Shown one piece after another: positions 1 to 7,010 of a stretch of DNA of 13,931 bases; within the stretch, counting starts at the first letter, position 1, and each line of letters begins with the position of its first letter. Origin of the DNA: UBA830 sp036339975 (GTDB lineage: Bacteria > Pseudomonadota > Alphaproteobacteria > MPNO01 > UBA830); the NCBI GenBank assembly GCA_036339975.1, contig JAYYZV010000067.1:1-13931 (forward strand), written 5' to 3'. Position numbers and translations under genes: made by a program. A model generated the notes under the pieces. The model searched no databases and had not been told where the DNA came from. It saw only the letters and a list, made by a program, of their open reading frames with translations.

Positions 1-278
1 TGACGACAGCATTCAAGCTGATTCTGTCGGACCCTAACGTCGAAGCCATTCTGGTGAACATTTTTGGTGGTATCATGCGTTGTGACGTCATCGCCGAAGG
101 CGTGGTTGCCGCCGCGCGCGAAGTCAGTCTCGATGTGCCACTGGTCGTCCGGCTCGCCGGCACCAATGTGGATCTGGGCAAGAAAATTCTTGAGGACTCC
201 GGTCTACCGATTGTCTCAGCAGATAATTTGGCAGACGCCGCCGAAAAGGTTGTCGAAGTAACGCAGGAGGAGGCCTGA
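1..278 (+). CDS. sucC: Succinyl-CoA synthetase beta subunit, C-terminal part (5' end outside window)
   Basis: This is the last 91 codons, read in the frame beginning at base 3; the gene starts before the window. SucC is the ATP-grasp beta subunit of succinyl-CoA synthetase (ADP- or GDP-forming). It binds the nucleotide and, with SucD, converts succinyl-CoA to succinate in the TCA cycle in the cytoplasm. The visible stretch is the C-terminal CoA-ligase domain, with the diagnostic motif NIFGGIMRCDVIAEGVV and then a Rossmann-like segment (VPLVVRLAGTNVDLGKKIL). The TGA stop shares its A with the sucD ATG (TGATG), and the sucD ribosome binding site AGGAGGAGG lies inside the sucC end, so the two subunits are probably translationally coupled for 1:1 synthesis. 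No frame damage is seen. Confidence 0.96.
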   Translation, partial: TTAFKLILSDPNVEAILVNIFGGIMRCDVIAEGVVAAAREVSLDVPLVVRLAGTNVDLGKKILEDSGLPIVSADNLADAAEKVVEVTQEEA

Positions 279-1153
279 TGGCGGTGCTGGTTGGAAAAGA
301 CACGAAAGTAATCTGTCAGGGTTTCACTGGCGCGCAGGGCACCTTTCATTCGGAACAGGCCGTTGCCTACGGGACCAATATGGTCGGTGGTGTAACACCG
401 GGTAAGGGGGGCGCTTTCCATCTGGGTCTGCCGGTGTTTGACACCGTCAAAGACGCAGTCGGGAAGACCGGCGCGAACGCGTCTGTCATTTATGTGCCGC
501 CGCCGTTTGCCGCCGATGCTATTCTCGAAGCGATCGACGCTGATATACCGCTGGCTGTCTGCATCACGGAGGGTATTCCCGTGATCGACATGGTCCGGGT
601 GAAACGCGCGCTGGCCAATTCGTCGACTCAGCTGATTGGTCCTAACTGTCCCGGCATAATCACGCCTGACGAATGCAAGATCGGCATCATGCCGGGCCAT
701 ATTCACCAGCGCGGCAAAATTGGCATCGTGTCGCGGTCCGGTACACTGACTTATGAAGCGGTGGCCCAGACGACAGCCGCGGGACTCGGCCAGACAACCT
801 GTATCGGTATTGGCGGCGATCCGGTAAACGGGACTAATTTTGTCGACTGCATCGATATGTTTCTCGGCGACGACGAAACTGAGGGAATCGTCATGATCGG
901 CGAAATTGGCGGTTCCGCCGAAGAAGATGCAGCTGACTTCATTAAGCAGTCTAGGACAAAAAAACCGGTTGTCGGCTTCATCGCTGGAGTGACCGCGCCC
1001 CCAGGACGCCGCATGGGTCATGCCGGAGCAATTATTTCGGGTGGTAAGGGTGGCGCCGACGACAAGATCGACGCGATGAAAAGTGCAGGGATAAGAGTAT
1101 CCACTTCGCCCGCCGGTATCGGCGACGCGATGGTGGAGGCAATGAAGGGATAG
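278..1153 (+). CDS. sucD: Succinyl-CoA synthetase alpha subunit
   Basis: SucD is the CoA-binding and phospho-histidine-carrying alpha subunit of succinyl-CoA synthetase, the partner of SucC. The 291-residue length is normal for the family. The N-terminal CoA-binding Rossmann domain has TGAQGTFH at 17-24 and VGGVTPGKGG at 36-45. GPNCPGII (121-128) is the conserved hinge motif. The ligase domain carries the catalytic histidine that becomes phosphorylated, His248, in GHAGAIISGGKG (247-258). The ATG at 278 is chosen because it overlaps the sucC stop by one base and has AGGAGGAGG just upstream, and because MAVLVGKDTKVICQGFTG aligns with family N-termini. It is followed by a 58-base structured gap and then sucA. 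Confidence 0.97.
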   Translation: MAVLVGKDTKVICQGFTGAQGTFHSEQAVAYGTNMVGGVTPGKGGAFHLGLPVFDTVKDAVGKTGANASVIYVPPPFAADAILEAIDADIPLAVCITEGIPVIDMVRVKRALANSSTQLIGPNCPGIITPDECKIGIMPGHIHQRGKIGIVSRSGTLTYEAVAQTTAAGLGQTTCIGIGGDPVNGTNFVDCIDMFLGDDETEGIVMIGEIGGSAEEDAADFIKQSRTKKPVVGFIAGVTAPPGRRMGHAGAIISGGKGGADDKIDAMKSAGIRVSTSPAGIGDAMVEAMKG

Positions 1154-1168
1154 GACGGAGCTTACTGC

Positions 1169-1205
1169 GCCGGCGTTCTCCGGCATTATATCATTGAGGA
1201 GAGCG
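1169..1205 (+). promoter_or_regulatory. sucA leader: two alternative stems, one covering the Shine-Dalgarno
   Basis: Within the 58-base sucD-sucA gap, GCCGG (1169-1173) can pair with CCGGC (1180-1184) around a 6-base loop. Alternatively CGTTCTCC (1174-1181) can pair with GGAGAGCG (1198-1205), giving 8 pairs including one G-U around a 16-base loop, which would bury the sucA ribosome binding site GAGGAGAG (1196-1203). The two stems share bases 1180-1181 and are mutually exclusive. The pairing is read directly from the sequence; regulation is inference. No T-run follows either stem, so a terminator is unlikely. Confidence 0.4.
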
Positions 1206-1218
1206 GCATAAATGCCGC
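1203..1218 (+). repeat. Inverted repeat spanning the sucA start codon
   Basis: GCGGCAT-AA-ATGCCGC is a perfect 7-base inverted repeat whose right arm contains the first candidate sucA ATG (1212-1214). As RNA it would fold as six pairs (GCGGCA with UGCCGC) closed by a UAAA loop. It overlaps the end of the ribosome binding site and competes with the stem over 1198-1205. It could mask the ATG at 1212 or, looped out, bring the ribosome binding site close to the in-frame ATG at 1227. Confidence 0.45.
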
Positions 1219-4097
1219 GAAGAGTCATGACCGGACTTTTAGAAGGTACTTCTTTCCTTACAGCCGCTAACAGCACTTTTGTAGCTGAACTTTACGCACG
1301 TTATCTTGATAACCCGGCGACGGTCGAGCGTGAATGGGTGGCGTTCTTTGAAGAACTGAAAGACGAGGCGCCCAATATCCTGAAGGATTTGATGGGAGCG
1401 AGCTGGTCACCACGGAAAACCGCCGTGATCGGAGCCGATACTACGGCCGAGATTCTTTCGTCCAATAGCACGGCGGCGTTTGGCAGCAACCACTCGAATT
1501 TGAATCAGGCCACGCGTGATTCCATCCAGGCGCTAATGATCATTCGGTCGCACCGCGTGCGCGGGCATCTTTATGCCCAGCTCGATCCGCTGGGTCTTGA
1601 ACGGCCACTTAGCCATACGGAGCTAGACCCAGACTCTTACGGGTTCTCGGGATCTGATTACGATCGCGAGATCTATATCCATGACCGTCTCGGTCTTGGC
1701 GAAAAGGCCCCGCTGCGGGATATCGTGAAGCGCGTCCGGTCGACCTATTGCGGTCATATCGGCGTAGAGTACATGCATATCACCTCGACCGAGGAAAAAG
1801 TCTGGATTCAGGAACGGATTGAGGCGATTAGCAATCAAACCGACTTCACCGATATCGGCAAGCTAACGATTCTCGAAAGGCTGACCGAGGCGGAACAGTT
1901 TGAGCAGTTTCTGCATGTTAAACATACCGGCACCAAGCGGTTCGGCCTCGACGGGGGCGAAACGCTAGTTCCTGCACTGGAGCAGGTCCTCAAACGCGGC
2001 AGCCAACTCGGTGTCGAGGAAGTCGTTATCGGCATGCCACATCGCGGCCGGCTGAACGTCCTTGCTAACGTCATGAACAAGCCATTCTCCGCGATCTTCT
2101 CTGAGTTTCAAGGAAAAGCCGCAACACCGGAAGACGTCCAGGGGTCGGGCGATGTCAAATATCATCTTGGCACGTCCGCCGACCGGGAATTTGACGGCAA
2201 GAAGGTTCACCTGTCGTTGGCCGCCAACCCGTCTCATTTGGAAGCAGTTGATCCCGTCGTGGTCGGCAAGGTTCGTGCAAAGCAGCGCCAGCGCAGTGAC
2301 AAGGAACGTCGCAAGGTGCTTGGCCTGTTGATGCACGGAGACGCCGCGTTTGGCGGCCAAGGCATCGTTGCCGAAACATTCGGCCTGTCGGATATTAAGG
2401 GGTATCGGACGGGTGGTACTATTCACATGGTTGTCAATAACCAGATTGGTTTCACCACTAATCCCGGGGCGACCCGGGCGTCCCGTTACCCGACGGAAAT
2501 CGCTAAGATGGTTCAGGCGCCGATTTTCCACGTTAACGGCGATGACGTTGAGGCCGTCATCCACGTTTCGCGCATCGCTGCTGAATTCCGGCATAAATTC
2601 CGCAAAGACGTGGTCATCGACATTTGGTGTTACCGTCGGTTTGGTCACAACGAAGGCGACGAACCGGCGTTCACGCAGCCGAAAATGTACAGTGCCATTG
2701 CCAATCATCCGACAGTGCCTGAAATTTATGCCAATCAGCTAATTTCCGAAGGGGTCGTCACAGAAAAACAGGTCGTTGAGATTCAGGCACACGTTCGCGC
2801 CCGTCTCGACGCGGATTTCGAAGCATCGAAATCTTATAAGCCGAATAAGGCGGACTGGCTCGAAGGTAAATGGCAAGGGCTAACTACCGCGCCGTCAATG
2901 GAAGAACGAAAAGGCCAGACCAATGTGTCGGTGGACCTGCTGAAGGAAGTCGGTGCTGCGATTTCGACGGTGCCCGAAGAATTTAATTTGAACAGCAAGC
3001 TTCGGCGGTTTTTCGACAACCGTAGAAAGGTATTGGACGCCGGGGAAGGAATCGACTGGGCGACCGGGGAGTCCTTGGCGTTTGGTACGCTGCTGACAGA
3101 AGGGCACTTGGTTCGGCTCAGCGGTCAGGACGTTGCTCGTGGGACGTTTTCCCAGAGGCACGTCGTGGTTACTGATCAGGAAACCGAAGAGCCCTATATT
3201 CCGCTAGAGCAGATCCGCCCGGGCAATCAGGCGAAGTTCATCGCGCGCAATTCGACGTTGTCCGAAGCGGCGGTGCTTGGTTTCGAATACGGCCTGTCCC
3301 TAGCCGACCCGGACGTTCTCGTTATGTGGGAAGCGCAGTTCGGCGATTTTGCGAACGGAGCGCAGTTCATTTTTGATCAGTTTGTTTCGTCCGGCGAATC
3401 CAAGTGGTTGCGTATGTCGGGTTTGGTCATGCTGCTACCGCACGGTTTTGAAGGGCAGGGGCCGGAACATTCGTCGGCAAGGATCGAACGCTATCTGCAG
3501 CTTTGTGCGGAGGACAACTGGCAGGTTTGCAACATCACCACGCCAGCCAATTACTTTCACGTACTTCGCCGTCAGATACGTCGCAATTTCCGTAAACCGC
3601 TGGTTATCGCGACACCAAAATCTTTGCTGCGGCACAAAAAAGCTGTCTCAACACTCGAAGAATTTGGCCCAGGGACGTCCTTCAACCGCGTCCTGCCGGA
3701 TCCCGGGGGTCTTGTCGCCCAGACCAAGGTCAAGCGAGTAATCATTTGCAGCGGTAAGGTCTATTACGACCTGCTGGCCGCCCGAGACGAAATGAATATT
3801 TATAACGTCGCGCTGATTCGGATGGAGCAGCTATACCCATTCCCCAGTGTGTCACTGTCTAAAGAACTGAAAAAATACCCCAATGCCGAAGTCATATGGT
3901 GCCAGGAAGAGCCAAAAAACATGGGTGCCTGGACCTATCTTGATCGACGTCTAGAAGAGTTACTCGACAAAACTGATATAAAGGCTGAGCGGCCTTTCTA
4001 TGTCGGTCGACCCGAAGCGGCATCGCCGGCTACGGGCTCGTTCGACAAACATGTCAGAGAACAAAAGACCTTGATCAAATACGCTTTGACCATCTGA
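1212..4097 (+). CDS. sucA: 2-oxoglutarate dehydrogenase E1 component (thiamine diphosphate dependent)
   Basis: E1 decarboxylates 2-oxoglutarate and passes the succinyl group to the lipoyl arm of SucB. From the start at 1212 it has 961 residues, typical of E1o. The N-terminal E2-binding segment (about 17-50, FVAELYARYLDNP) is present. The active-site GMPHRGRLNVL is at 274-284 (His277) and SHLEAVDPV at 341-349 (His342). The thiamine diphosphate site is HGDAAFGGQG (375-384) followed by NNQIGFTT (409-416), and GHNEGDEP is at 478-485. The C-terminal transketolase-like half includes GQGPEHSSARIERYLQLC. The start is not certain: ATG 1212 has GAGGAGAG 8 bases upstream, but the in-frame ATG at 1227 (MTGLLEGTSFL) resembles many family N-termini better. 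The gene lies between sucD and sucB in the same operon. Confidence 0.97.
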   Translation: MPRRVMTGLLEGTSFLTAANSTFVAELYARYLDNPATVEREWVAFFEELKDEAPNILKDLMGASWSPRKTAVIGADTTAEILSSNSTAAFGSNHSNLNQATRDSIQALMIIRSHRVRGHLYAQLDPLGLERPLSHTELDPDSYGFSGSDYDREIYIHDRLGLGEKAPLRDIVKRVRSTYCGHIGVEYMHITSTEEKVWIQERIEAISNQTDFTDIGKLTILERLTEAEQFEQFLHVKHTGTKRFGLDGGETLVPALEQVLKRGSQLGVEEVVIGMPHRGRLNVLANVMNKPFSAIFSEFQGKAATPEDVQGSGDVKYHLGTSADREFDGKKVHLSLAANPSHLEAVDPVVVGKVRAKQRQRSDKERRKVLGLLMHGDAAFGGQGIVAETFGLSDIKGYRTGGTIHMVVNNQIGFTTNPGATRASRYPTEIAKMVQAPIFHVNGDDVEAVIHVSRIAAEFRHKFRKDVVIDIWCYRRFGHNEGDEPAFTQPKMYSAIANHPTVPEIYANQLISEGVVTEKQVVEIQAHVRARLDADFEASKSYKPNKADWLEGKWQGLTTAPSMEERKGQTNVSVDLLKEVGAAISTVPEEFNLNSKLRRFFDNRRKVLDAGEGIDWATGESLAFGTLLTEGHLVRLSGQDVARGTFSQRHVVVTDQETEEPYIPLEQIRPGNQAKFIARNSTLSEAAVLGFEYGLSLADPDVLVMWEAQFGDFANGAQFIFDQFVSSGESKWLRMSGLVMLLPHGFEGQGPEHSSARIERYLQLCAEDNWQVCNITTPANYFHVLRRQIRRNFRKPLVIATPKSLLRHKKAVSTLEEFGPGTSFNRVLPDPGGLVAQTKVKRVIICSGKVYYDLLAARDEMNIYNVALIRMEQLYPFPSVSLSKELKKYPNAEVIWCQEEPKNMGAWTYLDRRLEELLDKTDIKAERPFYVGRPEAASPATGSFDKHVREQKTLIKYALTI

Positions 4098-4132
4098 CCA
4101 AACCAATTTTCCGCTCCGGGAGAATAATGCAC

Positions 4133-5377
4133 ATGGCTAACGAAATTACAGTCCCGACGCTAGGGGAATCCGTTACCGAGGCAACGGTCGCAAAGTGGTT
4201 TAAGACGGAAGGAGACGCCGTCAAGGTGGACGAGCCGATCCTCGAACTGGAAACCGACAAGGTGACGTTGGAAGTCAACGCTTCGGCTGCTGGTATATTG
4301 AGCGAAATCACCGCTAAGGAAGGCGACAATGTCCAAGTCGGTGCAGTGCTCGGCATGATTGGCGAGGGTGGAGCCGCTCTCGAGAAGAAAGAAAAGGCAG
4401 CGGGAAAACCTACCAATGTCCCTGCCAAGTCGGAAGAAGCTGAGCCTGCTCCGGCGTCGGCTGCATCCGCGGTTGGTGACGACAGCGACAAGCTGTCACC
4501 CGCGGTACGCAAACTGGTTGAGGAAAATCATATTGATCCGTCTGAGATTCCCGGAACTGGCAAGGGCGCCCGCCTCACCAAGGGCGATGTGCTGCTATTC
4601 CTGAAGGAACGTGGTGAAAATGTCGCACCCGCTGTGCAACCGCCGCCCGTGAAACCTGCAGACCCGCGTTCTAAAGATTTGCGCGAAGAACGGGTGAAAA
4701 TGACCCGACTGCGACAGCGAATTTCCGAACGTCTGAAAGAGGCCCAGAACACAGCGGCGATTCTCACCACGTTCAATGAAATTGACATGACCAACGTCAT
4801 GGTGGCACGCGAGAAATTCCAAGCCGATTTTGAAAAACGCTATGGCTGCCGACTGGGTTTCATGTCGTTCTTTGTCAAGGCCTGCATCGTTGCGCTCAAG
4901 GAACTGCCAGCCGTAAATGCCGAAATCGATGGTGACGAGCTGATATATAAGAATTATTATGATGTTGGGGTTGCGGTCGGTACGGAGCAGGGCCTCGTCG
5001 TGCCGGTACTGCGGGATGCGGACAAGCGATCTTTCGCCGAAGTTGAGAAAAGTATTACAGACCTCGGGCTGCGGGCGCGGGACGGTAGGCTCAGTATGGA
5101 CGAGCTGACCGGCGGCACGTTCACCATTACCAATGGTGGCGTATACGGATCGCTGATGTCGACGCCCATAATAAACCCACCACAATCCGCCATACTCGGC
5201 ATGCACAAGATCGATCGGCGCCCCGTTGCGGTGCGAGATTCGATCGAAATCCGGCCAATGATGTATGTGGCACTGTCGTATGATCACCGTATCATTGACG
5301 GCCGCGAAGCGGTGACGTTCCTTGTCCGCGTCAAGGAATGCATTGAAGACCCTGAACGCATCCTTCTCGCTGTCTGA
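4133..5377 (+). CDS. sucB: Dihydrolipoyllysine-residue succinyltransferase (E2 of 2-oxoglutarate dehydrogenase)
   Basis: E2 forms the core of the 2-oxoglutarate dehydrogenase complex and transfers the succinyl group from its lipoyl arm to CoA. In the 414-residue protein the lipoyl domain is at 1-76, with the lipoylated lysine in ETDKVTLEV (Lys43). An Ala/Pro/Glu-rich linker follows, then the small E3/E1-binding domain (about 121-158, LSPAVRKLVEENHIDPSEI), a second Pro-rich linker, and the acyltransferase domain (about 182-414) with the catalytic DHRIIDG (His385, Asp389). There is a single lipoyl domain, as usual for E2o. Two in-frame ATGs exist, 4127 and 4133. The second is preferred because MANEITVPTLGESV is the usual family start; GGAG at 4119-4122 is 4 or 10 bases away and does not decide. 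The gap from sucA is 35 bases. Confidence 0.96.
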   Translation: MANEITVPTLGESVTEATVAKWFKTEGDAVKVDEPILELETDKVTLEVNASAAGILSEITAKEGDNVQVGAVLGMIGEGGAALEKKEKAAGKPTNVPAKSEEAEPAPASAASAVGDDSDKLSPAVRKLVEENHIDPSEIPGTGKGARLTKGDVLLFLKERGENVAPAVQPPPVKPADPRSKDLREERVKMTRLRQRISERLKEAQNTAAILTTFNEIDMTNVMVAREKFQADFEKRYGCRLGFMSFFVKACIVALKELPAVNAEIDGDELIYKNYYDVGVAVGTEQGLVVPVLRDADKRSFAEVEKSITDLGLRARDGRLSMDELTGGTFTITNGGVYGSLMSTPIINPPQSAILGMHKIDRRPVAVRDSIEIRPMMYVALSYDHRIIDGREAVTFLVRVKECIEDPERILLAV

Positions 5378-5393
5378 TTAGAGGTACAATTTA

Positions 5394-6800
5394 ATGAGCG
5401 ACTCCCATTTTGATCTGATTGTGATTGGGGCGGGCCCGGGTGGTTACGTTGCCGCTATCCGCGCGGCGCAGCTCGGCCTCAAAGCCGCTTGCATCGACAA
5501 ACGTGGCACTTGGGGTGGTACCTGCCTTAACGTAGGATGCATTCCCTCTAAAGCGCTGCTGCATTCATCAGGGAAATTTGAAGAAGCTCAGGAACGTCTG
5601 GTGGAGCACGGTGTCAAGGTTGGCAAGGTAGAACTCGATCTGAAGGCGCTGATGGCGCGCAAGGACAGGGTTGTTGATGACCTCACTAAGGGTATCGGTT
5701 TTCTGTTTAAAAAGAACAAGGTTACTGGCATTACGGGTACGGCAAAGATCGCTAAACTTGGCGAAGTGGAGGTGATGGGCGACAGCGGCACCGACACCTT
5801 TACCGCTACAAATATTTTGGTCGCGACCGGTTCCACCGTGGCGCCATTGCCGGGTGTTGTCATCGACGAGCGCAGAATCGTGTCATCCACGGGCGCGCTA
5901 TCTCTTACCAAGGTGCCCAAACACCTTGTCGTTGTTGGCGGCGGCTATATTGGTCTTGAAATGGGCTCTGTCTGGCGTCGTCTAGGATCCAAGGTGACGG
6001 TCGTTGAGTTCCTCGACGCTATTGTGCCCCATATGGACACGGAAGTTGGCGCCGCCATGCACAAAATGCTGACGAAGCAGGGTATTGAATTTAGGCTTGG
6101 CACCAAGGTGACGGGGTCAAAAACGACCAAAACACAGGTCACGCTGACGGTAGAACCTAAGGCCGGTGGTGATGCCGAAGACATCCACTGCGATGTCGCG
6201 CTGGTGGCCATTGGCCGCATTCCGTTCACTGATGGCCTCGGCCTCGAAGACGTCGGCGTCGCAATGGATAGTCGTGGCATAATTCAGGTCGACGACAATT
6301 TCAAGACCAATGTAGACGGAATCTATGCCGTCGGTGACGTCATTCCCGGTGCGATGCTTGCCCACAAGGCAGAGGAAGAGGGTATTGCCTGCGTTGAAAA
6401 TCTCGCTGGTCAGGTTGCCCACGTTAATTATGACGCCATCCCGTCGGTAGTCTACACATCCCCGGAAGCGGCCTCCGTCGGCAAAACAGAACAACAGCTG
6501 AAAGAGGCGGGTGTCGAATATAAGAAGGGTAACTTCCCGTTCACGGCAAATTCCCGTGCCCGCGCCAACGGTTACACCGACGGCTTTGTGAAGATTATGG
6601 CGGATGCTGAGACTGATGAAGTCCTGGGTGTGCATATCGTTGGAGCTGACGCCGGCACCATGATAGCGGAATTGGCGCTGGCCATGGAGTTCGGCGCATC
6701 GTCGGAAGACATCGCGCGCACATGTCACGCTCACCCCACGCTGAACGAAGCGGTCAAGGAGGCGGCCCTTGGTGTCGAGGGGTTGCCTATCCATATTTAG
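5394..6800 (+). CDS. lpdA: Dihydrolipoyl dehydrogenase (E3)
   Basis: E3 is an FAD flavoenzyme that reoxidises the dihydrolipoyl arm of SucB with NAD+. Its place directly after sucB suggests it mainly serves the 2-oxoglutarate dehydrogenase complex. The 468-residue length is normal. FAD-binding GAGPGG is at 12-17, and the redox disulfide is in GGTCLNVGCIPSKALL (Cys44 and Cys49). ATGS (144-147), the NAD-binding GGGYIG (182-187) and the second FAD motif GIYAVGDV are present. The C-terminal dimerisation domain has HAHPTLNEA with the catalytic pair His447 and Glu452. All key residues are present. The ATG is preceded by TTAGAGG with 9 bases of spacing, 16 bases after the sucB stop. A probable terminator follows. 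Confidence 0.97.
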   Translation: MSDSHFDLIVIGAGPGGYVAAIRAAQLGLKAACIDKRGTWGGTCLNVGCIPSKALLHSSGKFEEAQERLVEHGVKVGKVELDLKALMARKDRVVDDLTKGIGFLFKKNKVTGITGTAKIAKLGEVEVMGDSGTDTFTATNILVATGSTVAPLPGVVIDERRIVSSTGALSLTKVPKHLVVVGGGYIGLEMGSVWRRLGSKVTVVEFLDAIVPHMDTEVGAAMHKMLTKQGIEFRLGTKVTGSKTTKTQVTLTVEPKAGGDAEDIHCDVALVAIGRIPFTDGLGLEDVGVAMDSRGIIQVDDNFKTNVDGIYAVGDVIPGAMLAHKAEEEGIACVENLAGQVAHVNYDAIPSVVYTSPEAASVGKTEQQLKEAGVEYKKGNFPFTANSRARANGYTDGFVKIMADAETDEVLGVHIVGADAGTMIAELALAMEFGASSEDIARTCHAHPTLNEAVKEAALGVEGLPIHI

Positions 6801-6810
6801 CCCGTGGCGC

Positions 6811-6863
6811 ACTCCCCTAAAGGCCAACCGTTTCTCCGCTTGGGCATCCCCGGGGAGTTTTTT
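6811..6863 (+). terminator. Probable terminator of the suc-lpd operon
   Basis: CTCCCC (6812-6817) pairs with GGGGAG (6852-6857), followed at once by six Ts (6858-6863), 11 bases after the lpd stop. The loop is long (34 bases) but can hold an inner stem, CCAA (6824-6827) with TTGG (6840-6843). The GC-rich stem followed by a T-run and its position fit an intrinsic terminator; the long loop lowers confidence. Confidence 0.45.
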
Positions 6864-7010
6864 CGACCATGCAGAGTATCTGATTTGTTCTGATTTTATT
6901 AATCCTGTCGTCTCGAAAATCGGAGGGGCACACCGTCGGAATGACAAATTGACAACCCGCTATTCCAGTTTAGAAAAAAGTACGATGAGGTGCAGGGTTG
7001 CTCGACGCTC

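Noticed and set aside
1162..1191. Separate promoter for sucA (TTACTG, 18 bases, TTATAT)
   Set aside because: Both boxes match the consensus poorly; operon transcription from upstream is enough.
1965..2708. Long antisense frame of 247 codons inside sucA
   Set aside because: It lies wholly within a clearly conserved coding region, its product has no recognisable family features, and it is explained by the codon bias of sucA.
4595..5287. Antisense frame of 230 codons inside sucB
   Set aside because: Shadow of the conserved catalytic domain of sucB.
6117..6947. Antisense frame of 276 codons across the lpd 3' end
   Set aside because: It overlaps the conserved lpd coding region and has no family features or convincing start.
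6865..7010. Gene in the lpd-MFS convergent gap
   Set aside because: No frame with a ribosome binding site and protein-like composition was seen; it holds only an imperfect repeat TCTGATTT (6879-6886, 6889-6896) and a weak promoter-like signal.
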